This document shows, in pieces, positions 45,080-56,206 of a stretch of DNA of 64,000 nt (its first letter is position 1; every line of letters begins with the position of its first letter). Below the pieces are notes generated by a model. That model was not told the DNA's origin and searched no databases. It worked only from the letters and a program-made list of their open reading frames with translations. The stretch covers positions 72,821,444 through 72,885,443 of the forward strand of contig CAMZMU010000117.1 of assembly GCA_947311845.1 (NCBI GenBank), given 5' to 3'. The position numbers and the translations under genes were made by a program. The DNA comes from Poa pratensis. Its lineage: Eukaryota > Streptophyta > Magnoliopsida > Poales > Poaceae.

Positions 45080-47449
45080 ACATCCCCAAGCTTAATCCAT
45101 GCTCGTCCTCGAGTATGAAGATGATAAAACTAACATGGACTTTGCAATTTAATACTTAACAATGGATATCAAAGATGATTACTATTGCTACATATAGTCA
45201 AATGATTCATTCTTCAAAGGAGTAGCAATATGCAAATAGTTTATGAAGTGATATCAAGTATTCAAGACAAGGATGTTCATTGATAGTTCACAAAGTGTAA
45301 CATGGTAGCAAGTAATATGGAACACATGTATGCATAATGATAAGTAGAACATCCTACAATGGTCATAGAGTGTAGATGAAAATCTGAATATGATAGGTGT
45401 ACACTTTGGAAAGATGTATATGTGAGTAGAGGTAAAGCATGCATAAGTTTCATCCAACTTCCAAACTCTTCTACTTAAGTTAATGATTGCAATAAGGTAT
45501 TCATTGGTGTCAAGCTCTCATTGCCCCTATCATAGCATCTTGAATGATTAAGGTTAAAGTGAAAGCAAATATGAGTAGTGTGCTTGATAAAGAATGGGTT
45601 GAATGTCTCATGCCCCTTGAATACAAGTACTTACACCATGTGTTACTCAACTTGGGAAACAAAGCAAGTTCAATTAAATATCATTGTAAGCATAATAGTA
45701 TCATCAAGAGCGTCAACTGGGGTACCTCTTGTCCCAAGATATGGAACAAGCCCATATCAAAATGACAAGACAAACAAACAAAATGAACAATCTCAACACC
45801 CTTTTTATTTACCATTTGGAATAGTTTTTTATTGCAAGGTGTATCACAGAAGGTTCACCATAGTATGTAAGTAAATTTCCACCATGAATGATGCATGGCT
45901 TAGATTAGCGGCCCAGGCGTCTCTCTAACCATTTACACAAACTCATTTAAACTCACTTATTTCCACATTTATTTCAACATGATAAGCATCCATAGACAAA
46001 AGCACATGATATCAACTAAATGAGATGAAGAGCGTGTTGAAAGCTTGCCATGTGACAGCACATATGGGCTAACTTCCAACCCAAAACATTCATCAAGCCA
46101 CAAACATCATAATCTTAATCACAATGGGTCAAGTTTTATTATGCAAATAAAAGAACATTGTGCATCAAGTTCGTGAGAGCTATATAACCAATTTTTTCCA
46201 TTGCAATCAATAACATAAACATTTTCATTCAGAGGTAAGATAACACAAACAACATGTTAAACATACTCGGAATAGCATAAAGCCAATAGGTAGATATGGT
46301 GGACTCACTGGAATAACTTTGGTTGAAGGTGTTGGAAACAAGTTTTTGCTTGTTGGAGTTTTTGGGCTAGCAAAAGGGAGAAAGTTGACCATCTAGATGC
46401 ATGCATGAGTGTCCATAGAACTAACTAATCCATGTTAAACCAAGTAAATAACAATCAGCACCAAAACATGAATAAGTGATAGCTCTACAAAAAGAATTTG
46501 CAAACTATTACTCATAAACAAGCTCATGAATCATGCAACTATATGTATCATTAAAAATCAAGTCAAACATCCCTTTTCCCAATCTTATAAAAGCATCCAA
46601 CATATTTCAACCCATATTTCCAGTAGCTCTCTCATATATAATTGATAGTGTGGTGGTCTCTCAAGACTCAAACAAAAACAAAAACGACGCTCCAAGTTTA
46701 TGCGATAAAGTGTTTCGATCGAAAAACAGAAGTTGGACGTGTGCAAACCGAGAGTGTGTAGGTCCAGCGGGGTTGTCTTCACATCCCCAAGCTTATGGTC
46801 TTCACCATCCTTGGATAGCTCTTGGTGCATCTCCTCCAATCCCTGTGAAAAAACTTCAAAACACCGTTTCTCCCATCTCTTTTCTGTGGGGTGCATTAAT
46901 AGTGATAAACAAATAGGTTCCTTGCTGCATATAATCCTTGAACAAAAATTCATATGACATGTCCAGAAAGTATATAATGTTGTATGCCTACTCATAAACT
47001 CAATTGGATCAAAAAGATTCAACTTAAAAGCTCAAAGCATGCATCAAACAAAATGGGACAGAATCTGTCCAGAAAAACAGCAGCAGCAAAACGTATTTTT
47101 CTACCCTACCAAACTTTCTCGAAAAATTCCGAAAAATTCATGCATACAGAGGATGAAAAGTTGCAACTACAGTTCAAATATGAGCTCATTCGGAGTTACA
47201 GAATAAGAATTAAAAATCATACCGTGCACTGACTTCGTGCAGGAATAAAATCTCCGAACGCTATAAGCAACTTTTTCAAACCAAAAAGGGTAAAACTTGG
47301 CACTTTATTAAAAACTCCAGAACCTAAACTAAACAAATCTCTTGTTACAGCAAGAGGACACAAAGAAAAATCACACATAAAAATAACCGGGTTGCCTCCC
47401 GCAAAGCGCTTTCTTTATAGCCATATAGCTAGGCTTCTTACTTGTTGTT
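45080..47449. other. 3' non-coding part of Athila-like internal region 1
   Basis: About 2.4 kb between the end of the gag-protease gene and the 3' LTR (minus-strand sense), where autonomous relatives carry RT, RNase H and integrase. No such motif is present in any frame. Confidence 0.6.
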
Positions 47450-49264
47450 TTATTGTGGACGAAGCTCATGAGGGAGCTTGAACTTTGGTGGTTCCCTCTT
47501 CCTTGGAAAGTGTTCCATGCACTTCTTGTGTGGAAACTGAAACTTTACATTCCCTTCCTTTGAATCAATGATAGCACCTGTGGTACGAAGAAAAGGTCTT
47601 CCAAGAATAATAGGACTAGAGGTTTTATTCCCCATGTCCATGATTAGAAAATCCACAGGCACAAAAGTCATATGTAACTCTACCATAACATCACTTACTT
47701 TTCCCAAAGCATGTTTAATAGAGTCATCAGCAAGTGCTAGTTCAATAGAGCATTTTTCAAGATTTTTCAATTCAAGCACTTCATATAGTTCTTTAGATAA
47801 AACAGAGACACTAGATCCTAGATCAAGTATGGCATGGTGTGTCTCTTTTCCAATAGTTACTAGTACCTTAGGTATCCACATATCCCCAAGCTTAGGTGGT
47901 ATCATAGCCTCTTGGTTGTACCTAGCAATCTTTTCTTTCAAGACATGATTAGCAATATAAGAACCAAAACCTGCTTGGTTAGTGTTGATGGAAGGATCAC
48001 TTGCAAATTTTTGTAAGATAGATATTAATTCATGCAAGCTACAATTTTCTAAGTCAAGCAAAGGATCCTTGACTTCATTAAGCATTTTAACTTCCTCAAC
48101 TTCAACCTCTTTCATTACCCCAATAGATTCTTTAGCAACTCTCTCTTGCTCATGAATGTGTTCCCAAGACTTATTGATAACCTCTTGGCAATATTTTATT
48201 GTTTCCTCATGTTTTTGGGCTGTAATGATGCTCTTTAATGATGAGACTTCCTTAGTAAGCTGATCTACCCTTTCAAACAAAGCATCTTGTTTTTCAAACT
48301 TAGAGATAAATTCCTTATTAAGCTCTTTTTGGGTAGATATAAAAGATCTAATGGTGTTTTCCAAGTCACTAGAAACATTACCACTAGAAGCATATTTATT
48401 TGGCACATATGGGGGTTTATTATAAGAGTTATAATTGTTGTTACCATACCCATTATTACCATAGTTCCTAATGAAGTTGACATCAATATTTTCAGAATTG
48501 TTTCCAACTAGTTCTTGCAAAGGAACATTTTCAACACTAGGTTTATTAAGCAAAGCAAGAATAGTATCCATTTTAGATGACAAATCATTAGTTTCTTCAA
48601 TAGAGTTCACTTTCTTAGAAGGATTAGGTGCCCTATCAGTATGCCATTGACTATAGTTTTGTAAAATGCTTTCCAATATATTTTTAGCTTCTACTATAGT
48701 CTTACTCATAAAAGCACCTCCAGCAGCAGAATCAAGTATGTTTCTAGACATGTAGTTTAAACCATTGTAGAAAGAGTGTAATATGGTCCATTCATTAACT
48801 CCATGTGAGGGACAAGTTCTAAGCATAAGTTTTATCCTATCCCAAGCCATAGCAACATGTTCATTTTCATTTTGCCTAAAAGAAAGGATGTTGTTTCTAT
48901 TTTGCAAAATTTTAACAGGGGGATAATATTTCTTAATGAAAGCTTCTTTTAGATCATCCCAAGAATTAATACTACCAGATGGCAAGGAATGCAACCACTC
49001 TTTAGCTTTTCCTCTAAGTGAAAAAGGAAATAACTTCAGTTTTAGGATATCACTTTCCACATTTTTAAACTTTTGCATGTCACATATTTCAACAAAGTCA
49101 TGAAGATGCATAGAGGCATCCTCCATAGCACTACCACCAAATTGTTCCCTAGTTATCAAGTTCAACAAACTAGGACTTACTTCATAACTCTCAGCATTTA
49201 TCTTAGGTGTGGCAATAGCTCTCGTGATAAATTGATCATTAGGAGTGTTTGTGTAGTCACACAC
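47450..49264 (-). CDS. Athila-like Gag-protease, copy 1
   Basis: 604 codons. The retrotransposon gag domain lies at about residues 50-200 (FSLRGKAKEWLHSLPSGSI, then FYNGLNYMSRNILDSAAGG). A lysine- and asparagine-rich middle and a helical segment near 330-400 follow. At about 470-570 comes an aspartic protease with HAILDLGSSVSVLS in the active-site position and IILGRPFLRTTGA downstream. Gag would pack the RNA and the protease would mature the particle. No zinc knuckle was seen. At the N-terminus one base is missing relative to copy 2 just before the CDYTNT segment (about 49262-49267), so the upstream ATG (MGERTK in copy 2) is out of frame. The listed start is only where the frame opens. Otherwise the frame is clean. 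Confidence 0.85.
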   Translation of the reverse strand: MCDYTNTPNDQFITRAIATPKINAESYEVSPSLLNLITREQFGGSAMEDASMHLHDFVEICDMQKFKNVESDILKLKLFPFSLRGKAKEWLHSLPSGSINSWDDLKEAFIKKYYPPVKILQNRNNILSFRQNENEHVAMAWDRIKLMLRTCPSHGVNEWTILHSFYNGLNYMSRNILDSAAGGAFMSKTIVEAKNILESILQNYSQWHTDRAPNPSKKVNSIEETNDLSSKMDTILALLNKPSVENVPLQELVGNNSENIDVNFIRNYGNNGYGNNNYNSYNKPPYVPNKYASSGNVSSDLENTIRSFISTQKELNKEFISKFEKQDALFERVDQLTKEVSSLKSIITAQKHEETIKYCQEVINKSWEHIHEQERVAKESIGVMKEVEVEEVKMLNEVKDPLLDLENCSLHELISILQKFASDPSINTNQAGFGSYIANHVLKEKIARYNQEAMIPPKLGDMWIPKVLVTIGKETHHAILDLGSSVSVLSKELYEVLELKNLEKCSIELALADDSIKHALGKVSDVMVELHMTFVPVDFLIMDMGNKTSSPIILGRPFLRTTGAIIDSKEGNVKFQFPHKKCMEHFPRKREPPKFKLPHELRPQ

Positions 49265-49517
49265 TTAGTTCTTTCTCCCATTTTAGCAAGTTTTTTTGGT
49301 ATTTTTAATTTTTTATGCAAAACTGAAATAAATATGATATGATATGCAATGACACTAACAAAACAAATAAATTGCTTTGTAAGTAAAGATGGATAAGATG
49401 GTGCTCACGTAGGTGCAACCTCCCCAAGCTTAGGTGTTAGCACAAGTTGGTGACGTTGACTTTGTTGTGAGATGAATGCGATGATGCACACCCTTGGATA
49501 AATCTCTCAGCTACGAT

Positions 49518-49535
49518 TCCCCGGCAACGGCGCCA
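49518..49535 (-). other. Primer-binding site of the Athila-like element, copy 1
   Basis: TGGCGCCGTTGCCGGGGA on the minus strand, ten bases inside the LTR border. This is the primer-site sequence typical of Athila-type elements. The same site lies at 53885-53902. Confidence 0.8.
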
Positions 49536-49545
49536 GAAAACGTCT

Positions 49546-51257
49546 TGATGTCCCGAAGAGCAAGTCTTGATGCCTGCAAAAAAACGGGATTAGGTTGAGA
49601 CTCCAAGTGCAGAGTGTATAGTAAGTGGAAGACAGTTTTCCCCACGAGGGGTGACTCGAGGGTTTAATATCGAACTCTCGGGGAATCTGAAGTGGTAGAT
49701 TTATCTTCTTATCCTTCTTTTGGTTACCTACAAAACAAGGTTAGATGTTTTGGTCCTCAACCTCACCTGTGGTTGTCAAGCACAAGGTGTAAGAATGATA
49801 TCAGGATAGTTATGCAATGCAAACAAGAAATAAATATGCAATGATGGTGGATGCAATGATAAATGATATTTTTGGGTTTTTGAATGATGTATGCAAGATG
49901 AAAAGTATTTTTGTATTTTCGGATTTAATGATGGCTGAAAATAGAAAAGTGGTATATGGTGTTGGAAAGGTGTTTCTTATGATTAAAAATGGACTGGGGT
50001 TCATGGTTTCACAAATGCACTCTCTCTTTATAAAGTGGTAGACAATGGAACACAAAGTTAACATATGAGATTGCAACACAGGGTTTGATAACAAGTTACT
50101 TAGATATATGGGCATCACGTCCTAACATAGAGATCTTTTGGTTATTAACCTCTCTTATACTCCACCAAGATGCGAACTAAATCATAACACCTCAGTAATT
50201 AAGATAACTCAGAGTATAGCATTAAGTATCATGACATGAAGTGAAAATAAGAACATGCTAGATCTAGTCATGGAGTAGTGGCAATGGTCACCCACATCCC
50301 CGGTAGCATGGTATTTTAGTTTATCCCTAGTGAGGAACAAAGTAAGGTAAAGATACCAAAGTGGATCGCAGAACTTTCTCTCACGTTCACTGCACTAGCC
50401 ACCCCCCGTTACTCCAACTAATGCACACGTTCCCCCACACACGCTCTCATAAACATGCTTGATCAAAACAAGTAGACAAGAACGGGGTACATAATATGCA
50501 TCTATACTCATAACTGAAACAAACATTGCAATCTCAAACATATATTAACTCATAAAGATCCACCACAAAGGTATTACAACGGTGACCGTAATCATGTTCA
50601 GCAGCTCATACGGTGCTAATTAGTGAAGCTCAAGAGAGGAGAGATACATAAGTTACTTCCACAAACCCATAGTCCAGAGGTGGACTACTCCCTCTTCATC
50701 ATGGAGACGGTGGAGAAGTCGATGGAGAAGATGGAGACCACGCCGGCAGCGCCCCGCCGGAGTTTTCCCCCTCCAATCTGCAGCTCCTGATCTCCGTTTC
50801 GGTGTTTCTGTGTTTGTGCGGCGCTCCTTCCAGAGAACGTCGGGGGACCTTTTTTATAGGCGTTTTTAGGTCAAGACGATGTCGGTGGAGCGAAGATCGA
50901 CGGCAACGGAGCCACGAGGCCAAACGGGTGGGTCCCACGCGGCACAGTACCTGGCCGCGTGGGCCACCCCCGTTTGGCCCTCGCCTCCGTTTGTTCGCTT
51001 CCTTCGCCCACAGGTCTTCTTCCTTCCAAATATTGACGCCCGTAAATTTCCAGGTGATTTCGTTGACGTTTGGGTCCCTGAAACATTAAAATAAGAAAAC
51101 GGGGTTTTCTGCCTGTGCAGGGTTAATTCCATAAAAATAGGAAATAAATGAATATTCCCAAAATCATTATAAAACATTGATATAACCCTTATATGATGCA
51201 AATATGATTGGAATATAAGCAATTAAAGTGCAAAGTTCATGTATGCATTTTACATGC
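49546..51257 (-). repeat. Athila-like LTR 2 (middle LTR)
   Basis: Collinear with LTR 1 up to ttttacatgc, then cut by Ns four bases before its expected end. Its first bases read TGATGTCCCG, one G fewer than LTR 1 and LTR 3. Confidence 0.88.
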
Positions 51258-51270
51258 NNNNNNNNNNNNN
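51258..51270. other. Assembly gap of 13 Ns
   Basis: Left of the gap the sequence is the last part of an LTR. Right of it is internal sequence matching position 46902 of copy 1. The sequence that copy 1 has between those points (about 1.8 kb) is missing, so the gap size is not physical or the join is wrong. Confidence 0.95.
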
Positions 51271-51910
51271 GTGATAAACAAATAGGTTCCTTGCTGCATA
51301 TAATCCTTGAACAAAAATTCATATGACATGTCCAGAAAGTATAATGTTGTATGCCTACTCATAAACTCAATTGGATCAAAAAGATTCAACTTAAAAGCTC
51401 AAAGCATGCATCAAACAAAATGGGACAGAATCTGTCCAGAAAAACAGCAGCAGCAAAACGTATTTTTCTACCCTACCAAACTTTCTCGAAAAATTCCGAA
51501 AAATTCATGCATACAGAGGATGAAAAGTTGCAACTACAGTTCAAATATGAGCTCATTCGGAGTTACAGAATAAGAATTAAAAATCATACCGTGCACTGAC
51601 TTGTGCAGGAATAAAATCTCCGAACGCTATAAGCAACTTTTTCAAACCAAAAAGGGTAAAACTTGGCACTTTATTAAAACTCCAGAACCTAAACTAGAAC
51701 AAATTCTCTTGTACAGCAAGAGGACACAAAGAAAAATCACACATAAAAATAACCGGGTTGCCTCCCGCAAAGCGCTTTCTTTATAGCCATATAGCTAGGC
51801 TTCTTACTTGTTGTTTTATTGTGGACGAAGCTCATGAGGGAGCTTGAACTTTGGTGGTTCCCTCTTCCTTGGAAAGTGTTCCATGCACTTCTTGTGTGGA
51901 AACTGAAACT

Positions 51911-53647
51911 TTACATTCCCTTCCTTTGAATCAATGATAGCACCTGTGGTACGAAGAAAAGGTCTTCCAAGAATAATAGGACTAGAGGTTTTATCCCCAT
52001 ATCCATGATTAGAAAATCCACAGGCACAAAAGTCATATGTAACTCTACCATAACATCACTTACTTTTCCCAAAGCATGTTTAATAGAGTCATCAGCAAGT
52101 GCTAGTTCAATAGAGCATTTTTCAAGATTTTTCAATTCAAGCACTTCATATAGTTCTTTAGATAAAACAGAGACACTAGATCCTAGATCAAGTATGGCAT
52201 GGTGTGTCTCTTTTCCAATAGTTACTAGTACCTTAGGTATCCACATATCCCCAAGCTTAGGTGGTATCATAGCCTCTTGGTTGTACCTAGCAATCTTTTC
52301 TTTCAAGACATGATTAGCAATATAAGAACCAAAACCTGCTTGGTTAGTGTTGATGGAAGGATCACTTGCAAATTTTTGTAAGATAGATATTAATTCATGC
52401 AAGCTACAATTTTCTAAGTCAAGCAAAGGATCCTTGACTTCATTAAGCATTTTAACTTCCTCAACTTCAACCTCTTTCATTACCCCAATAGATTCTTTAG
52501 CAACTCTCTCTTGCTCATGAATGTGTTCCCAAGACTTATTGATAACCTCTTGGCAATATTTTATTGTTTCCTCATGTTTTTGGGCTGTAATGATGCTCTT
52601 TAATGATGAGACTTCCTTAGTAAGCTGATCTACCCTTTCAAACAAAGCATCTTGTTTTTCAAACTTAGAGATAAATTCCTTATTAAGCTCTTTTTGGGTA
52701 GATATAAAAGATCTAATGGTGTTTTCCAAGTCACTAGAAACATTACCACTAGAAGCATATTTATTTGGCACATATGGGGGTTTATTATAAGAGTTATAAT
52801 TGTTGTTACCATACCCATTATTACCATAGTTCCTAATGAAGTTGACATCAATATTTTCAGAATTGTTTCCAACTAGTTCTTGCAAAGGAACATTTTCAAC
52901 ACTAGGTTTATTAAGCAAAGCAAGAATAGTATCCATTTTAGATGACAAATCATTAGTTTCTTCAATAGAGTTCACTTTCTTAGAAGGATTAGGTGCCCTA
53001 TCAGTATGCCATTGACTATAGTTTTGTAAAATGCTTTCCAATATATTTTTAGCTTCTACTATAGTCTTACTCATAAAAGCACCTCCAGCAGCAGAATCAA
53101 GTATGTTTCTAGACATGTAGTTTAAACCATTGTAGAAAGAGTGTAATATGGTCCATTCATTAACTCCATGTGAGGGACAAGTTCTAAGCATAAGTTTTAT
53201 CCTATCCCAAGCCATAGCAACATGTTCATTTTCATTTTGCCTAAAAGAAAGGATGTTGTTTCTATTTTGCAAAATTTTAACAGGGGGATAATATTTCTTA
53301 ATGAAAGCTTCTTTTAGATCATCCCAAGAATTAATACTACCAGATGGCAAGGAATGCAACCACTCTTTAGCTTTTCCTCTAAGTGAAAAAGGAAATAACT
53401 TCAGTTTTAGGATATCACTTTCCACATTTTTAAACTTTTGCATGTCACATATTTCAACAAAGTCATGAAGATGCATAGAGGCATCCTCCATAGCACTACC
53501 ACCAAATTGTTCCCTAGTTATCAAGTTCAACAAACTAGGACTTACTTCATAACTCTCAGCATTTATCTTAGGTGTGGCAATAGCTCTCGTGATAAATTGA
53601 TCATTAGGAGTGTTTGTGTAGTCACACAACTTAGTTCTTTCTCCCAT
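51911..53647 (-). pseudogene. Athila-like Gag-protease, copy 2, frameshifted near the C-terminus
   Basis: 578 codons, nearly identical in protein to copy 1, with the same gag domain and DLGSS protease site. It starts at a proper ATG (MGERTKLCDYTNT). One base is missing near 51992-51996 (ttatcccca against ttattcccca in copy 1). This throws the protease out of frame after VPVDFLIMDMG and removes the ILGRPF strand. The nucleotide sequence after that point is still collinear with copy 1 down to about 51800. Confidence 0.85.
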
Positions 53648-53912
53648 TTTAGCAAGTTTTTTTTGGTATTTTTAATTTTTTATGCAAAACTGAAATAAAT
53701 ATGATATGATATGCAATGACACTAACAAAACAAATAAATTGCTTTGTAAGTAAAGATGGATAAGATGGTGCTCACGTAGGTGCAACCTCCCCAAGCTTAG
53801 GTGTTAGCACAAGTTGGTGACGTTGACTTTGTTGTGAGATGAATGCGATGATGCACACCCTTGGATAAATCTCTCAGCTACGATTCCCCGGCAACGGCGC
53901 CAGAAAACGTCT

Positions 53913-55623
53913 TGATGGTCCCGAAGAGCAAGGCTTGATACCTGCAAAAAAACGGGATTAGGTTGAGACTCCAAGTGCAGAGTGTATAGTAAGTGGAAGA
54001 CAGTTTTCCCCACGAGGGGTGACTCGAGGGTTTAATATCGAACTCTCGGGGAATCTGAAGTGGTAGATTTATCTTCTTATCCTTCTTTTGGTTACCTACA
54101 AAACAAGGTTAGATGTTTTGGTCCTCAACCTCACCTGTGGTTGTCAAGCACAAGGTGTAAGAATGATATCAGGATAGTTATGCAATGCAAACAAGAAATA
54201 AATATGCAATGATGGTGGATGCAATGAAAATGATATTTTTGGGTTTTTGAATGATGTATGCAAGATGAAAAGTATTTTTGTATTTTCGGATTTAATGATG
54301 GCTGAAAATAGAAAAGTGGTATATGGTGTTGGAAAGGTGTTTCTTATGATTAAAAATGGACTGGGGTTCATGGTTTCACAAATGCACTCTCTCTTTATAA
54401 AGTGGTAGACAATGGAACACACAAGTTAACATATGAGATTGCAACACAGGGTTTGATAACAAGTTACTTAGATATATGGGCATCACGTCCTAACATAGAG
54501 ATCTTTTGGTTATTAACCTCTTATACTCCACCAAGATGCGAACTAAATCATAACACCTCAGTAATTAAGATAACTCAGAGTATAGCATTAAGTATCATGA
54601 CATGAAGTGAAAATAAGAACATGCTAGATCTAGTCATGGAGTAGTGGCAATGGTCACGCCCACATCCCCGGTAGCATGGTATTTTAGTTTATCCCTAGTG
54701 AGGTAACAAAGTAAGGTAAAGATACCAAAGTGGATCGCAGAACTTTCTCTCACGTTCACTGCACTAGCCACCCCCCGTTACTCCAACTAATGCACACGTT
54801 CCCCCCACACGCTCTCATAAACATGCTTGATCAAAACAAGTAGACAAGAACGGGGTACATAATATGCATCTATACTCATAACTGAAACAAACATTGCAAT
54901 CTCAAACATATATTAACTCATAAAGATCCACCACAAAGGTATTACAACGGTGACCGTAATCATGTTCAGCAGCTCATACGGTGCTAATTAGTGAAGCTCA
55001 AGAGAGGAGAGATACATAAGTTACTTCCACAAACCCATAGTCCAGAGGTGGACTACTCCCTCTTCATCATGGAGACGGTGGAGAAGTCGATGGAGAAGAT
55101 GGAGACCACGCCGGCAGCGCCCCGCCGGAGTTTTCCCCCTCCAATCTGCAGCTCCTGATCTCCGTTTCGGTGTTTCTGTGTTTGTGCGGCGCTCCTTCCA
55201 GAGAACGTCGGGGGACCTTTTTTATAGGCGTTTTTAGGTCAAGACGATGTCGGTGGAGCGAAGATCGACGGCAACGGAGCCACGAGGGCCAAACGGTGGG
55301 CCCACGCGGCCACAGTACCTGGCCGCGTGGGCCACCCCCGTTTGGCCTCGGCCTCCGTTTGTTGCTTCCTTCGCCCAGGTCCTTCCTTCCAAATATTGAC
55401 GCCCGTAAATTTCCAGGTGATTTCGTTGACGTTTGGGTCCCTGAAACATTAAAATAAGAAAACGGGTTTTCTGCCTGTGCAGGGTTAATTCCATAAAAAT
55501 AGGAAACATAAGATATTCCCAAAATCATTATAAAACATTGATATAACCCTTATATGATGCAAATATGATTGGAATATAAGCAATTAAAGTGCAAAGTTCA
55601 TGTATGCATTTTTACATGCATCA
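53913..55623 (-). repeat. Athila-like LTR 3 (5' LTR of the right copy)
   Basis: 1711 bases, TG..CA termini, followed by the CTCAC duplication. It differs from LTR 1 mostly by small deletions, for example in the gcctccgtttgttgcttcc and cgcccaggtccttcc parts. Confidence 0.88.
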
Positions 55624-55628
55624 CTCAC

Positions 55629-56206
55629 CCTTTCCCCGTTGGCCCCCTGCTTAGATTTTGGAGCCATCAACGGAGTTGACAGTTATCCATCACGACGTCG
55701 AGAAGGTCTTCAACAAGGAAACAAGTCTGCCTGGTAAACTGGGAAGGAGCCAATTGCTACTTCGTCAACGGAAGAACGAAGACCACAGTGCCAATGGAGG
55801 AACGACGACAACATTACCAATGGTGTAGATGACGACAATATTGCCCGTGGGGAAGACAATGCCTGTTGGAAGGAGGAGTGGAATCTTAGAGAAATATATC
55901 CCAGATGAAATAAGAGGGGCTGTGAGAACAGAAGTAGTGGATCAGGAATTAGAGTTAGAGCTGATATCCAGCTTAGAGTTACGATTTGGATCTTTCTGTA
56001 TTTCATTTGCAAGAGACTTGCTTCAATATAAAAGGAGGGTCTGGAAATTTTGTATTGAATAGTGCTGTAATCCTATAGTGTTACCTTGGACCAGCTATGT
56101 TTCTGTTGTACTACTCTGATGGATGTAATATTTGCGAGAGGTCCTTCCGGCGTGTTACATCAACGACTTGTACCTACAACATGCAGTGGTGTGCTGGGTC
56201 ATCGCA
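55629..56206 (+). repeat. LARD-like LTR, copy 2, right part
   Basis: Resumes at ccctttccccgttgg, exactly where 43358 stopped, and ends GGGTCATCGCA before the primer site at 56209. The two parts sum to 5142 bases against 5139 for copy 1. Confidence 0.9.

Larger units (their letters stand above)
43359..55623 (-). mobile_element. Athila-like gag-protease retrotransposon array (three LTRs, two internal regions)
   Basis: The insert begins TGATGGTCCCG and ends TACATGCATCA, and is flanked by CTCAC at 43354-43358 and 55624-55628. This proves a single integrated unit. Inside are LTR 43359-45079, internal 45080-49545, LTR 49546-51257, a 13-N gap, internal 51271-53912 and LTR 53913-55623. Primer sites and gag lie on the minus strand. 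Only gag and protease are encoded, with no reverse transcriptase or integrase, so it depended on another element. Confidence 0.88.
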
